From Shinella lacus (lineage in GTDB: Bacteria; Pseudomonadota; Alphaproteobacteria; Rhizobiales; Rhizobiaceae): a stretch of DNA of 64,000 nt. The notes beneath the pieces are model-generated. The model made no database searches. It saw nothing but the letters and a program-made list of their open reading frames with translations, and had not been told where the DNA came from. Position numbers and translations under genes: made by a program. Of this stretch, positions 25,385 through 34,761 are shown piece after piece; the first letter of the stretch is position 1, and each line of letters begins with the position of its first letter. The stretch lies in assembly GCF_010994755.1 (NCBI RefSeq), contig NZ_WHSB02000005.1, positions 429,117 through 493,116 on the forward strand, read 5' to 3'.

Positions 25385-25700
25385 TCATCCCGGTAAGAAA
25401 ACAGGGATAGCATCGCCGTGAATGGTGAACGAAGGTTTAAACCGGTCGCTAGGCTTGTCGATTTATGAATCCGCCCGGCAAACCGGATCTGAGTCCAACC
25501 GGCGGATCGTTCTAGGGAATCCGCGCGCGTAAGGGGATTTAACCAATTGGTCACCCTATTTCCCGCAGGCAGGCGCTAACCTATTGTTAACCCATTTCTT
25601 TAAGCCGATGGAAATGGCCGACCTGTAGGTTGCAATCATCCGAACAACGGAAACAGTTGGCGGACGTGCTGAACCAACATCGTGGAGCTAGGAGAATACC
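25385..25700. other. intergenic region carrying the flp promoter
   Basis: No gene is seen in these 316 bases. It holds the CtrA-like box at 25576-25590 and the flp ribosome binding site AGGAG at about 25690, and should also hold the divergent promoter of the 24962-25384 gene. Confidence 0.5.
25576..25590 (+). promoter_or_regulatory. CtrA-like box upstream of flp
   Basis: CTAA-CCTATTG-TTAA fits the CtrA consensus TTAA-N7-TTAA with one mismatch, 111 bases upstream of the flp start. CtrA drives pilA in Caulobacter and related bacteria. Confidence 0.5.
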
Positions 25701-25889
25701 ATGACCAAGACTTTCGCTCGCTTTATGAAAGACGAATCGGGTGCAACTGCCATCGAATACGGCCTGATCGCTGCCCTGATTTCCGTTGCTCTCATCACCG
25801 GCGCTACCGCGCTGGGCAACTCGCTCAACTCCACCTTCAGCAAGCTGGGTGGCAAGCTGACGAACGCCGTGGACAAGACCGCGCCGTAA
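25701..25889 (+). CDS. flp: Flp/Fap-type major pilin
   Basis: The 62-residue pilin precursor has a short leader TKTFARFMKDESG, then ATAIEYGLIAALISVALITG. This is the Flp processing site (G-ATAIEYGLI), with Glu5 and Tyr6 of the mature protein, followed by a helix. CpaA would cleave after the Gly. Only about 50 residues remain mature, as expected for Flp. AGGAG precedes the ATG. A strong terminator follows, so pilin mRNA is probably far more abundant than the assembly genes. Often called pilA in rhizobia. Confidence 0.95.
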   Translation: MTKTFARFMKDESGATAIEYGLIAALISVALITGATALGNSLNSTFSKLGGKLTNAVDKTAP

Positions 25890-25916
25890 GCTGAAGCGGC
25901 ATCACTGCCCTTGTCT

Positions 25917-25955
25917 GGAAAGCCGCCCCCAAAAGGCGGCTTTCCGTTTTCCAGA
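25917..25955 (+). terminator. rho-independent terminator after flp
   Basis: A perfect 11-bp stem (GGAAAGCCGCC at 25917-25927 and complement at 25935-25945) is followed by GTTTTCC, 27 bases past the flp stop. Confidence 0.85.
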
Positions 25956-26008
25956 CGTTATCCTTTCCGAAACGGATCCAGCGTATTCTTCGCCAAAAGG
26001 AGAGAAGC

Positions 26009-26521
26009 GTGACCCAGGCCATCATCTTCGTGGTATTTCCGCTCTGCCTTGCGCTCGCGGCCGTTTCCGATTTCCTGACCATGCTTATCCCCAACAGGGC
26101 TTCGGCGATCCTGCTTGCCGCCTTCATCATCGTGGCGCCGCTGGCAGGCCTCGGCCTGACGGACATCGCGATGCATCTGGCCGCCGGCCTTATTGTCTTT
26201 GCCGTTTGCTTCACGCTGTTCGCCTTCAACGTTATGGGTGGCGGCGATGCGAAGCTTCTGACGGCGAGTGCCGTGTGGTTCGGCCTGACCTTTTCGCTTG
26301 TCGAATACCTGATCTACGTTTCCATCTTCGGCGGGTTCCTCACTTTCGCGATCCTGGCATTGCGTTCGAACACGAACCTGATCCTGGCCACTGGCCTGCC
26401 CATTCCCAACCATCTCCTCAAGGCGACGAAAGTCCCCTACGGCATCGCGATCGGGATTGGTGCGTTTGCCGCCTATCCGACGTCGCCGCTGATGCTTGCT
26501 GCCCTCGGCGGCGCCGGCTGA
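26009..26521 (+). CDS. cpaA: prepilin peptidase CpaA/TadV
   Basis: The 170-residue inner-membrane protease has about five helices and the two catalytic aspartates of the GxGD peptidases: AAVSDFLTMLIPN near residue 20 and MGGGDAKLL near residue 77. It lacks the N-methylation domain of PilD, as usual for TadV/CpaA. Its substrates should be Flp and the two TadE-like pseudopilins here. Confidence 0.93.
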   Translation: MTQAIIFVVFPLCLALAAVSDFLTMLIPNRASAILLAAFIIVAPLAGLGLTDIAMHLAAGLIVFAVCFTLFAFNVMGGGDAKLLTASAVWFGLTFSLVEYLIYVSIFGGFLTFAILALRSNTNLILATGLPIPNHLLKATKVPYGIAIGIGAFAAYPTSPLMLAALGGAG

Positions 26522-26705
26522 TAGCTCTGCCTTTCCATAGGGAACATGCGCCACCCCGGGTTGAAACGCCCGGGGCGAAGCCGTTCCAGCAGATGGCGGC
26601 GTCAACCCGTCGTTAACCATAGCCGTAAGGCAGCTATTAACCATAATTATACCATTGCCGGTCAATGTGGGCGGATAGAACTGTCCGCAGCCCCAGGGAA
26701 TCCAC

Positions 26706-27512
26706 ATGAGACCGGCGCGAATCATCATTCTGGCAGTGGCCGTCGTTTCGGCCGGCGTCGCAGGCCTCCTGGCCTTGCAGATCGCCGGCGGCGGCACGCC
26801 CGCCCTGCCCGAGGCCGTCGTCGAGCGCGAGCCGACGATCAACGTGCTTGTGGCGAAGGAAAGCCTGCCGGTCGGCGCACGCCTTAATCCGGAAATACTC
26901 GCTTGGACGGCATGGCCGGAAAGCTCGGTGGTCGAAGGATTCATCACCGACCAGAACCGGCCCGACGCGATGGAGACGCTCAACGGTGCGGTCGTGCGCC
27001 TGCCGGTGTTCAATGGTGAACCGATCCGCCAGGAGAAGATCGCCGACTCGAGCAATCGCATCATGTCGTCGCTGCTTCCCTCCGGTAAGCGCGCCGTCGC
27101 AACAGAAATCTCTGTGGCAACGGGTGCAGGCGGTTTCATCCTGCCGAACGACCGCGTCGACGTGATCATGGTGCGCAAAAGCGCCGAAGGCTCGTACATC
27201 ACCGAGACCGTGCTGGCGAACGTGCGCGTGCTCGCCATCGACCAGCAGATCCAGGAAAACGAGGACGGCTCGAAGGCCGCCATCGGCACCACCGCTACAC
27301 TCGAACTCACCCCCGACCAGACCAAGGTGATTGCCGTCGCCCAGCAGATGGCAGAGCGCCTGTCGCTGGCGCTGCGCAGCGTGGCGGACGCCCAGGAGCC
27401 CGATACAGGTGCGGCCGACTACCTGCTCAGCGGCGGCGACGGCATGCCGATCATCCAGGTGATCAAGACCGGTGAAATCGTCAATGGCGGTTCGCCCGCG
27501 ACACAGAAGTGA
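26706..27512 (+). CDS. cpaB: Flp pilus assembly protein CpaB/RcpC
   Basis: The 268-residue protein has an N-terminal signal anchor (RPARIIILAVAVVSAGVAGL). A SAF domain follows with VLVAKESLPVGARLNPEIL near residue 48. The RcpC domain comes next with SVATGAGGFILPNDRVDVIM near residue 140. CpaB is a periplasmic part thought to bind peptidoglycan and stabilise the secretin. It is the first gene of cpaBCDEF-tadBC. Confidence 0.93.
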   Translation: MRPARIIILAVAVVSAGVAGLLALQIAGGGTPALPEAVVEREPTINVLVAKESLPVGARLNPEILAWTAWPESSVVEGFITDQNRPDAMETLNGAVVRLPVFNGEPIRQEKIADSSNRIMSSLLPSGKRAVATEISVATGAGGFILPNDRVDVIMVRKSAEGSYITETVLANVRVLAIDQQIQENEDGSKAAIGTTATLELTPDQTKVIAVAQQMAERLSLALRSVADAQEPDTGAADYLLSGGDGMPIIQVIKTGEIVNGGSPATQK

Positions 27513-27525
27513 CCAGGAGCTGACC

Positions 27526-29067
27526 GTGTTTGGAATCGCAAAAACTTTTCGAGCTTCCGTCGCGGGTGGACTGAGTTTCTGCCTGGCGTTTTCCGGCATG
27601 CCGGGCCTCGAGGGCGCGGGCGTCGCGACCGCGCAAGCATCGACCGCGTCGGTCATCCGCATTACCAGCAGCGGCCCCGGTGCCCGCAAGTCTGTAAAGC
27701 TCGGCCTCAACAAGGCAATCGTCGTCGATCTGCCGACCGACGCGCACGACATTCTTGTCGCGGATCCGGTCAAGGCGGACGCCGTCACCCGCACGTCGCG
27801 CCGCATCTATCTCTTCGGCAAGGAAGTTGGCCAGACCAACATCTTTATCTTTGGGCCGGGTGGCGAGGAGATCGTCAGCATCGACCTGAATGTCGAGCGC
27901 GACATCGACGGCCTGCAGGCGAACCTGCGCCGCTTCATCCCCGACTCCGACATCGAAGTCGAGATCATCTCGGACAATATCGTGCTGAACGGCACGGTGC
28001 GCACGCCACAGGATGCCGCGCAGGCGACGCGTCTTGCGGAAATCTTCCTGAAGGGCGGCGAGGCCACGACCCGCACGATCGTCTCCCAGGGCAACAACGG
28101 CGATTCCGCGATCTTCGGCGAAGCGCGCCGCAGCTCGCAGGTCGTCAACATGCTGAAGATCGATGGCGAGGACCAGGTCACGCTGAAGATTACCGTGGCG
28201 GAAGTCAGCCGCCAGGTGCTGAAGCAGCTCGGCTTCAACGGCTCCGTCCAGGGATCGAACGGCGGCATATCGTTCCGCAACCCGACCAATCTCGGCGGCG
28301 CGGCCGACTGGGTCTCCAACGGCGTTGCCAGCGGCACGCTTGGCGGCCTGTCGCTTGCCGGCAGCATGAGCGCCATGGAACAGGCCGGCGTCATGCGCAC
28401 GCTTGCCGAACCAAGCCTCACGGCCATTTCCGGCGAGGAGGCGAGATTCTATGTCGGCGGCGAGTTCCGCCTTCCGACCGAACAATCGATCGACGTCGAC
28501 GAAGAAACCGGCAAAGCGACGGTCGGTCGCACCATCGATCAGGTCGAATACGGCATCCGTCTAAACTTCCGCCCTGTCGTGCTGTCGCCTGGCCGCATCA
28601 GCCTGAAGATTGAGACCGAGGTGTCGGAACCGACCTTTGAAGGATCGGCGACATCTATCGCCAACAGCAACATTCCCGGCCTGACCGTGCTCGGCATCCG
28701 CCGCCGTGAGGCTTCCACCAGCGTCGAACTGCCGTCGGGCGGCTCCATCGTCATCGCCGGCCTCGTCAAGGACGACATCCGCCAGGCGGTTTCGGGTCTG
28801 CCGGGCCTCTCGAAGATCCCGATCTTCGGCACCCTGTTCCGCTCGAAGGATTTCGTGCGCAACGAGACGGAAATGGTCATCATCGCGACGCCCTATCTCG
28901 TGCGGCCTGTAGCGCGCAACGCGCTCTCGCGTCCGGATGACAATTTCAACGCCACTAACGACGCGGCAAGCTTCTTCCTCGGCAAGGTGAACAAGATCTA
29001 CGGCCGCAAGGAAGAGGCGATGCCCTCGGGCAATTACCACGGCTCCATCGGCTTCATCTACAAGTGA
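27526..29067 (+). CDS. cpaC: Flp pilus secretin CpaC/RcpA
   Basis: The 513-residue outer-membrane channel protein has a signal peptide, a pilus-formation N-terminal domain (KSVKLGLNKAIVVDLPTDAH), a BON-like domain (VEIISDNIVLNGTVRTPQDA) and a secretin domain. The secretin domain shows VMRTLAEPSLTAISGEEARF and SVELPSGGSIVIAGLVKD. I start at GTG 27526, seven bases after AGGAG; an upstream ATG at 27472 lies inside cpaB. It forms the pilus exit ring. Confidence 0.94.
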   Translation: MFGIAKTFRASVAGGLSFCLAFSGMPGLEGAGVATAQASTASVIRITSSGPGARKSVKLGLNKAIVVDLPTDAHDILVADPVKADAVTRTSRRIYLFGKEVGQTNIFIFGPGGEEIVSIDLNVERDIDGLQANLRRFIPDSDIEVEIISDNIVLNGTVRTPQDAAQATRLAEIFLKGGEATTRTIVSQGNNGDSAIFGEARRSSQVVNMLKIDGEDQVTLKITVAEVSRQVLKQLGFNGSVQGSNGGISFRNPTNLGGAADWVSNGVASGTLGGLSLAGSMSAMEQAGVMRTLAEPSLTAISGEEARFYVGGEFRLPTEQSIDVDEETGKATVGRTIDQVEYGIRLNFRPVVLSPGRISLKIETEVSEPTFEGSATSIANSNIPGLTVLGIRRREASTSVELPSGGSIVIAGLVKDDIRQAVSGLPGLSKIPIFGTLFRSKDFVRNETEMVIIATPYLVRPVARNALSRPDDNFNATNDAASFFLGKVNKIYGRKEEAMPSGNYHGSIGFIYK

Positions 29068-29126
29068 CGGGACGGAAGATGCGCGACAACAATAGCCAGA
29101 TCCGACTTCCCGCAAGGAACCGCACC

Positions 29127-29789
29127 ATGCACAAGCCGATGCGCGCTGCGCTTGCAGCGACCTTCATTCTCTCGGCCGCGGCCCTTTCCGGCTGTGGTGC
29201 GCGCCCGGACCGGTCCACGACGGGGTCGATCCCGGACGATTACCGCACGCGCCATCCGATCGTGCTGTCCGAGACCGCGCAGACCATGGACATTCCGATC
29301 GCCACCGGCGACCGGGCGCTGACGGTCGCCATGCGTGACAACATCCGCGGTTTCGCCGCCGACCATCTCGCCAAGTCGCGCAGCGCCGTGCAAATCATGC
29401 TGCCGGCCGGATCGGCGAATGCGGCCACGGCCGACCACTTGCGCAAGGATATCCGCGCGACCCTCGTCGGCGCCGGCTTGAAACGCGACCAGCTGATCGA
29501 GACGCGTTACGATGCCAGCGGCTACGGCTCGTCTGCGCCGATCCGCCTTGCCTTCTTCGCCATCACGGCCAAGGCTGGCCCCTGCGGTGAATGGCCAGAA
29601 GATCTCGTCGTTAACACGATGGAAAACCGCAACTACCATAATTTCGGCTGCGCCTCGCAAGCCAACCTTGCTGCCCAGATCGCGAACCCGATGGATCTTC
29701 TCCAGCCGCGCGGCATGACCCCGATCGACGCCGAGCAGCGTTACGTGGTCATCCAGGACTATCGCGCCGGAGAAAGCAGCGCGGACTAA
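29127..29789 (+). CDS. cpaD: pilus assembly lipoprotein CpaD
   Basis: The protein of about 220 residues has a lipoprotein signal ending LSAAALSGCGARP, so Cys23 would be lipidated if ATG 29127 is the start. AAGGAA stands before that ATG. An upstream ATG at 29079, twelve bases past cpaC, is an alternative but would give an unusually long signal. CpaD helps the CpaC secretin into the outer membrane. The C-terminal NFGCASQANLAAQIANPMDL is typical of the family. Confidence 0.9.
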   Translation: MHKPMRAALAATFILSAAALSGCGARPDRSTTGSIPDDYRTRHPIVLSETAQTMDIPIATGDRALTVAMRDNIRGFAADHLAKSRSAVQIMLPAGSANAATADHLRKDIRATLVGAGLKRDQLIETRYDASGYGSSAPIRLAFFAITAKAGPCGEWPEDLVVNTMENRNYHNFGCASQANLAAQIANPMDLLQPRGMTPIDAEQRYVVIQDYRAGESSAD

Positions 29790-29855
29790 CGACGGTGGAA
29801 CGGCCACTGGCAAGAGACAACCATTCATCCGGTCAACCGGACACCAGGAACGGGC

Positions 29856-31145
29856 ATGACGATGAACCCAGCAGATTACACCATTGAGCACGCCGCAGGC
29901 GCCGAGGCTGAAGAGCCGGTTCGGCCCTCCGAACTCGAGGCCGTGCGTTCGCTGCCCCGCATCTCGGTGCACGCCTTCTGCGAAAGCGAGGCGATGCTGC
30001 GCACCATGGAGCGCTGCGCCCAGGACCGGCGCCTCTCCAAGGTGAGCCTGCGCGTCTCCAGCGCCAGCATCGCGGCCGCCGCCAACATGTTCGCCTCCGC
30101 GCCGACACCGAATCTGCTGATCCTCGAAACTTCGACCGAGCCGCGCGGCATCATGGACGAGCTTGCGCCGCTCGCCGAGGTCTGCGACCCGAGCACCAAG
30201 GTCATCATCGTCGGCAATTACAACGACATCCCGCTCTATCGCGACCTCATCCGCAACGGCATTTCCGAATATATGGTCGGCCCCGTCGGCATGGCCGATA
30301 TCCTGAACGCCATGTCGGCGATCTTCGTCGATCCCGATTCCGAGCCGCTCGGCCGCACGATCGCCTTCATCGGCGCCAAGGGCGGCTCCGGCTCCTCGAC
30401 GATCGCGCACAATTGCGCCTTCGACATTTCGAGCCTCTTCCAGACGGAAGTCATCCTCGCAGACCTCGACCTGCCCTATGGCACCGCCAATATCGACTTC
30501 GACCAAGATCCCCCGCAGGGCATTTCCGAGGCGATCTATGCGCCGGACCGGCTCGACGAAGTATTCCTCGACCGCCTGCTGACCAAGTGCTCGGAGCGCC
30601 TGTCGCTGCTCGCGGCCCCGTCCATGCTGGATCGTGCCTACGATCTCGAACGCGGCTCCTTCCAGCCGATCATCGAAGTGTTGCAGCGCAGCGCCCCCGT
30701 GACCATCCTCGACGTGCCACATGCCTGGTCGGAATGGACCCGAGCGCTGCTGTCGGAGGTCGACGAGTTGATCATCACGGCCGTGCCGGACCTTGCGAAC
30801 CTGCGTAACGCGAAGAACATGCTCGACGCCTTGAAGAAGCTCAGGCCGAACGACAAGCCGCCCCACCTGATCCTCAATCAGGTCGGCCTGCCGAAACGCC
30901 CGGAAATCGCCCCTGCCGATTTTTGCGAGCCGCTCGGCATGCAGCCGATCGCGATCATCCCCTTCGACGCGCAGCTCTTCGGCACAGCCTCAAACAGCGG
31001 CCGCATGATCGCCGAGATGGATCGCAAATCGCCGACGGCGGAAACCTTCTCGCAGATCGCCCATATCGTGACGGGCCGCGCGACGATCAAGAAACCCAAG
31101 AAGGCCGGCCTCGGCAAGATGCTCGGCCTGCTCGGCCGCAAGTAA
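29856..31145 (+). CDS. cpaE: pilus assembly ATPase-like protein CpaE/TadZ
   Basis: The 429-residue protein has an atypical receiver-like domain (about residues 28-150) and a MinD/ParA-type domain opening with GRTIAFIGAKGGSGSSTIAH near residue 165. The deviant Walker A has Ser in place of the usual catalytic Lys-Thr context, as is common in CpaE. It serves to place the pilus machine at a pole. It follows cpaD by 66 bases. Confidence 0.92.
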   Translation: MTMNPADYTIEHAAGAEAEEPVRPSELEAVRSLPRISVHAFCESEAMLRTMERCAQDRRLSKVSLRVSSASIAAAANMFASAPTPNLLILETSTEPRGIMDELAPLAEVCDPSTKVIIVGNYNDIPLYRDLIRNGISEYMVGPVGMADILNAMSAIFVDPDSEPLGRTIAFIGAKGGSGSSTIAHNCAFDISSLFQTEVILADLDLPYGTANIDFDQDPPQGISEAIYAPDRLDEVFLDRLLTKCSERLSLLAAPSMLDRAYDLERGSFQPIIEVLQRSAPVTILDVPHAWSEWTRALLSEVDELIITAVPDLANLRNAKNMLDALKKLRPNDKPPHLILNQVGLPKRPEIAPADFCEPLGMQPIAIIPFDAQLFGTASNSGRMIAEMDRKSPTAETFSQIAHIVTGRATIKKPKKAGLGKMLGLLGRK

Positions 31146-31192
31146 GCCAAGGTAGGCCCTAAGGGGCGGCGCAACAGACTGGATGAAGTGGC

Positions 31193-32668
31193 ATGTTCGG
31201 CAGACGCGGCAATGAAGGTACAGGCAAGAGCGGCACGGCGGGCCAGACGGCCCATGCCGTTCCGGCTTCCGCCACGACCATGACGGCGGAGCGTCCGGTC
31301 ACGGCCGCACCCCAGCCCGTCTTCGAGCCGGCCCCGCCGCCGGTCATGGCACCCGCGCAGGCCGCAACGGGACGCCGCCGCACGCCGCGCACGGAAGATT
31401 ATTACGACACGAAGAGCCAGGTCTTCTCCGCGCTCATCGACACGATCGACCTGTCGCAGCTCGCCAAGCTCGATACCGAGAGCGCGCGTGAAGAAATCCG
31501 CGATATCGTCAACGACATCATCACGATCAAGAACTTCGCGATGTCGATTTCCGAGCAGGAAGAACTGCTCGACGACATCTGCAACGACGTTCTCGGCTAT
31601 GGCCCGCTGGAGCCGCTGCTCGCACGCGACGACATCGCCGATATCATGGTGAACGGTGCCGGCAAGACCTATATTGAAGTGGGCGGCAAGGTGCAGGAAT
31701 CGGAGATCCGTTTCCGCGACAATGCCCAGCTTCTGTCAATCTGCCAGCGCATCGTCAGCCAGGTTGGCCGCCGCGTCGACGAATCGAGCCCGATCTGCGA
31801 CGCGCGCTTGCCGGACGGCTCGCGCGTCAACGTCATCGCCCCGCCGCTCGCCATCGACGGCACCGCGCTCACCATCCGTAAGTTCAAGAAGGACAAGCTG
31901 ACGCTCGACCAACTGGTCAAGTTCGGCTCGATCACGCCCGAGGGTGCAGCACTCCTCCAGATCATCGGCCGCGTGCGCTGCAACCTCGTCATTTCCGGCG
32001 GCACGGGCTCGGGCAAGACGACGCTGCTCAACTGCCTGACGAACTATATCGACCGGGACGAGCGCGTCATCACCTGCGAAGACTCGGCCGAACTCCAGCT
32101 CCAGCAGCCGCATGTCGTGCGCCTCGAAACGCGCCCGCCGAACATCGAAGGCGAAGGCGAGATCACCATGCGCGATCTCATTAAGAACTGCCTGCGTATG
32201 CGGCCTGAACGCATCATCGTCGGCGAAGTGCGCGGACCGGAGGTCTTCGACCTCCTGCAGGCGATGAACACCGGCCACGACGGCTCGATGGGCACGATCC
32301 ACGCCAACACGCCGCGCGAATGCCTGAGCCGTATGGAATCGATGATCGCCATGGGCGGCTACACGCTGCCCGCCAAGACGGTCCGCGAAATCATCGCCGG
32401 CTCGATCGATGTCATCATCCAGGCCTCGCGCCTGCGCGACGGCTCGCGCCGCATCACCCACATCACCGAGGTGGTGGGCATGGAAGGCGACGTCATCGTC
32501 ACGCAGGACCTGATGCGCTTCGAGATGCAGGGCGAGGATGCCAACGGCCGCATCATCGGCAAACATACGGGCACGGGCATCGGCAAGCCGCATTTCTGGG
32601 ACCGCGCCCGCTATTTCAACGAGGACAAGCGCCTGGCGGCAACGCTCGACGCGATGGAAAAGCCGTAA
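31193..32668 (+). CDS. cpaF: pilus assembly motor ATPase CpaF/TadA
   Basis: The 491-residue hexameric ATPase powers Flp pilus extension and probably retraction. After a low-complexity N-terminus of about 65 residues comes the GspE-like core: [20 protein letters not shown], Walker [14 protein letters not shown] near residue 268, Asp box [20 protein letters not shown], Walker [16 protein letters not shown] and the His box [17 protein letters not shown]. It is co-directional with tadB nine bases later. Confidence 0.95.
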   Translation: MFGRRGNEGTGKSGTAGQTAHAVPASATTMTAERPVTAAPQPVFEPAPPPVMAPAQAATGRRRTPRTEDYYDTKSQVFSALIDTIDLSQLAKLDTESAREEIRDIVNDIITIKNFAMSISEQEELLDDICNDVLGYGPLEPLLARDDIADIMVNGAGKTYIEVGGKVQESEIRFRDNAQLLSICQRIVSQVGRRVDESSPICDARLPDGSRVNVIAPPLAIDGTALTIRKFKKDKLTLDQLVKFGSITPEGAALLQIIGRVRCNLVISGGTGSGKTTLLNCLTNYIDRDERVITCEDSAELQLQQPHVVRLETRPPNIEGEGEITMRDLIKNCLRMRPERIIVGEVRGPEVFDLLQAMNTGHDGSMGTIHANTPRECLSRMESMIAMGGYTLPAKTVREIIAGSIDVIIQASRLRDGSRRITHITEVVGMEGDVIVTQDLMRFEMQGEDANGRIIGKHTGTGIGKPHFWDRARYFNEDKRLAATLDAMEKP

Positions 32669-32677
32669 GGGGCGCCG

Positions 32678-33688
32678 ATGTTCGGACTGGATATCACCAT
32701 CGTGGCGATCTTCGCGCTGGCGGCGCTCTCCACCGCCGGCCTCGCCTATGGCCTGCTCTTCTCGCGCATCGAAACCGAGAGGAAGACGGAAAACCGCGTG
32801 CGCCGGGTGCAGGCGGCAGAGACGGACCAGGGCAAGGCCAAGGCCTCCCGCGATCGCTTGCAGGAACTGTCCAAGCGCCGCAAGTCGGTGCAGGATTCGC
32901 TGAAGGACCTGGAAAAGAAACAGCAAGAGCAGACCAAGCGCGTTGCCGCCACGCTCAAGGCGAAACTGGTGCAGGCCGGTCTTTCGATCACCATCTCGCA
33001 ATTCTACATGATCAGCGCCGCCTTCGGCCTTTTCGTTTTCCTGCTTGTGCTCCTCGCCGGCTCCGGCCTCATCGTCAGCCTCGGCGCCGCCTTCATCGGC
33101 TCAGCCGGCCTGCCGCGCTGGATCGTCGGTTTCCTCGTCAAGCGGCGGCTGAACAAGTTCCTCGAGGAGTTCCCGAACTCGCTCGACGTGATGACGCGCT
33201 CGATCAAATCCGGCCTGCCGCTGACCGATGCGCTGCGCCTGATCGCCTCCGAGGGCCAGGAGCCGGTGCGCACGGAATTCCGCCGGCTCGTCGAGGCCCA
33301 GCAGGTCGGCCTCAACGTGCCGGAAGCCTGCGCGCGCATGTTCACCAACATTCCGCTGCAGGAAGTCAACTTCTTCGCCATCGTCATCGCGATCCAGAGC
33401 CAGGCTGGCGGCAACCTCTCCGAAGCGCTCGGCAACCTGTCGCGCGTCCTGCGCGAGCGGCGCAAGATGAAGGCCAAGGTCAACGCGCTGTCGATGGAAG
33501 CCAAGGCATCCGCCGCCATCATCGGCGCCCTGCCGTTCATCGTCGCCTTCCTCGTCTACCTGACCTCGCCCGACTACATCATGATCCTGTTCCAGGATTC
33601 GCGCGGCCACCTCATTCTCGGCGTCTCCGGCGTCTGGATGTCCATCGGCATCCTCGTGATGCGCAACATGATCAACTTCGACATCTAG
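32678..33688 (+). CDS. tadB: Tad inner-membrane platform protein TadB
   Basis: The 336-residue protein has a T2SS-F domain: FLEEFPNSLDVMTRSIKSGL near residue 165 and NLSEALGNLSRVLRERRKMK near residue 246. It is framed by membrane helices at the N-terminus, around 105-145 and at the C-terminus. A charged coiled stretch lies at residues 28-85. With TadC it forms the platform on which CpaF acts. Confidence 0.93.
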   Translation: MFGLDITIVAIFALAALSTAGLAYGLLFSRIETERKTENRVRRVQAAETDQGKAKASRDRLQELSKRRKSVQDSLKDLEKKQQEQTKRVAATLKAKLVQAGLSITISQFYMISAAFGLFVFLLVLLAGSGLIVSLGAAFIGSAGLPRWIVGFLVKRRLNKFLEEFPNSLDVMTRSIKSGLPLTDALRLIASEGQEPVRTEFRRLVEAQQVGLNVPEACARMFTNIPLQEVNFFAIVIAIQSQAGGNLSEALGNLSRVLRERRKMKAKVNALSMEAKASAAIIGALPFIVAFLVYLTSPDYIMILFQDSRGHLILGVSGVWMSIGILVMRNMINFDI

Positions 33689-33699
33689 AGGCCAGGGTC

Positions 33700-34680
33700 A
33701 TGTCCATCGTCGAAACTCTTACCGACCCGAACGTCCTGCTGCCAGCCTTCGTGATGATCGCGGTGCTGGCCACCTTCTATACGCTCGCCGTGCCCTATCT
33801 CGACCGCGGCGACCTCGACAAGCGCATGAAGTCGGTTGCGCTGGAGCGCGAGCAGATGCGGGCACGCGAACGCGCTCGCATGAACGCGGACTCCCCGCAG
33901 AACAAGGCATCGCTGCGCGCGCAGCACAACACCTCCGTTCGCAACGTCGTCGACCGGCTGAACCTTCGCGAGGCGCTGGTCGACGCCAACACGATGAACC
34001 GACTGCGCCAGGCCGGCTACCGCTCGCAGAACGCGCTCAACATCTTCCTCTTCGCCCGTTTCGTGCTGCCGTTCGTCTTTGGCGCGCTCGGCGCGTTCTA
34101 CATCTTCTACCTCGGTTATCTCGGCGACAAACCGCTGCCGATGCGCATTCTGGCAACGATCGTCATCGCCTATATCGGCTTTTACATGCCGAACATCGTC
34201 ATCTCCAACAAAGTGACGAAGCGGCAGAAATCGATCCGGCGGGCTTGGCCGGATGCACTCGACCTCATGCTGATCTGCGTCGAATCCGGTATCTCCATCG
34301 AGGTCGCCTTCAAGCGCGTGGCCGACGAAATCGCCATGGCCTCGCCGGAACTCGCCGAGGAACTGGTGCTGACCACGGCGGAACTTTCCTTCCTCCAGGA
34401 GCGCCGCGCTGCTTACGAAAACCTTGGCATGCGAACGGGCCTCGACACGGTGAAATCGGTGACGCAGGCCCTCATCCAGGCCGAGCGCTACGGCACGCCG
34501 CTCGCCCAGGCGCTGCGCGTTCTCGCCCAGGAATGCCGCGACCAGCGCATGAACGAGGCGGAAAAGAAGGCCGCCGCCCTGCCGCCGAAGCTGACCGTGC
34601 CGATGATCCTGTTCTTTCTGCCGGTGCTGATCGCCGTCATCCTCGGCCCCGCCGGCATCCAGGTCGCCGACCGCTTCTAA
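33700..34680 (+). CDS. tadC: Tad inner-membrane platform protein TadC
   Basis: The 326-residue protein also carries a T2SS-F domain (AWPDALDLMLICVESGISIE near residue 184, then AERYGTPLAQALRVLAQECR) and four membrane helices. It starts eleven bases after tadB with CCAGGG upstream of the ATG. It closes the cpaB-tadC operon. The cytoplasmic segment at residues 37-95 is basic. Confidence 0.93.
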   Translation: MSIVETLTDPNVLLPAFVMIAVLATFYTLAVPYLDRGDLDKRMKSVALEREQMRARERARMNADSPQNKASLRAQHNTSVRNVVDRLNLREALVDANTMNRLRQAGYRSQNALNIFLFARFVLPFVFGALGAFYIFYLGYLGDKPLPMRILATIVIAYIGFYMPNIVISNKVTKRQKSIRRAWPDALDLMLICVESGISIEVAFKRVADEIAMASPELAEELVLTTAELSFLQERRAAYENLGMRTGLDTVKSVTQALIQAERYGTPLAQALRVLAQECRDQRMNEAEKKAAALPPKLTVPMILFFLPVLIAVILGPAGIQVADRF

Positions 34681-34698
34681 GCACAAACCCGGACACGA

Positions 34699-34734
34699 TA
34701 AAAAACGCCCCGGTCGAAAATTTCGGCCGGGGCG
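34699..34734 (-). terminator. rho-independent terminator of tadD
   Basis: A stem of at least 8 bp (CGCCCCGG with CCGGGGCG, 34706-34734) is followed on the minus strand by TTTTTTATCG. It lies between convergent tadC and tadD and may stop both. Confidence 0.8.
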
Positions 34735-34761
34735 GAGTCGTCCTTGGGAGGGAGGCTCTGG

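Noticed and set aside
26580..26660. CtrA box upstream of cpaB
   Set aside because: TTAA occurs three times there, but no pair has the seven-base spacing.
29058..30866. 602-codon minus-strand frame opposite cpaD and cpaE
   Set aside because: The plus-strand frames encode recognisable pilus proteins; the antisense product has no motif and biased composition.
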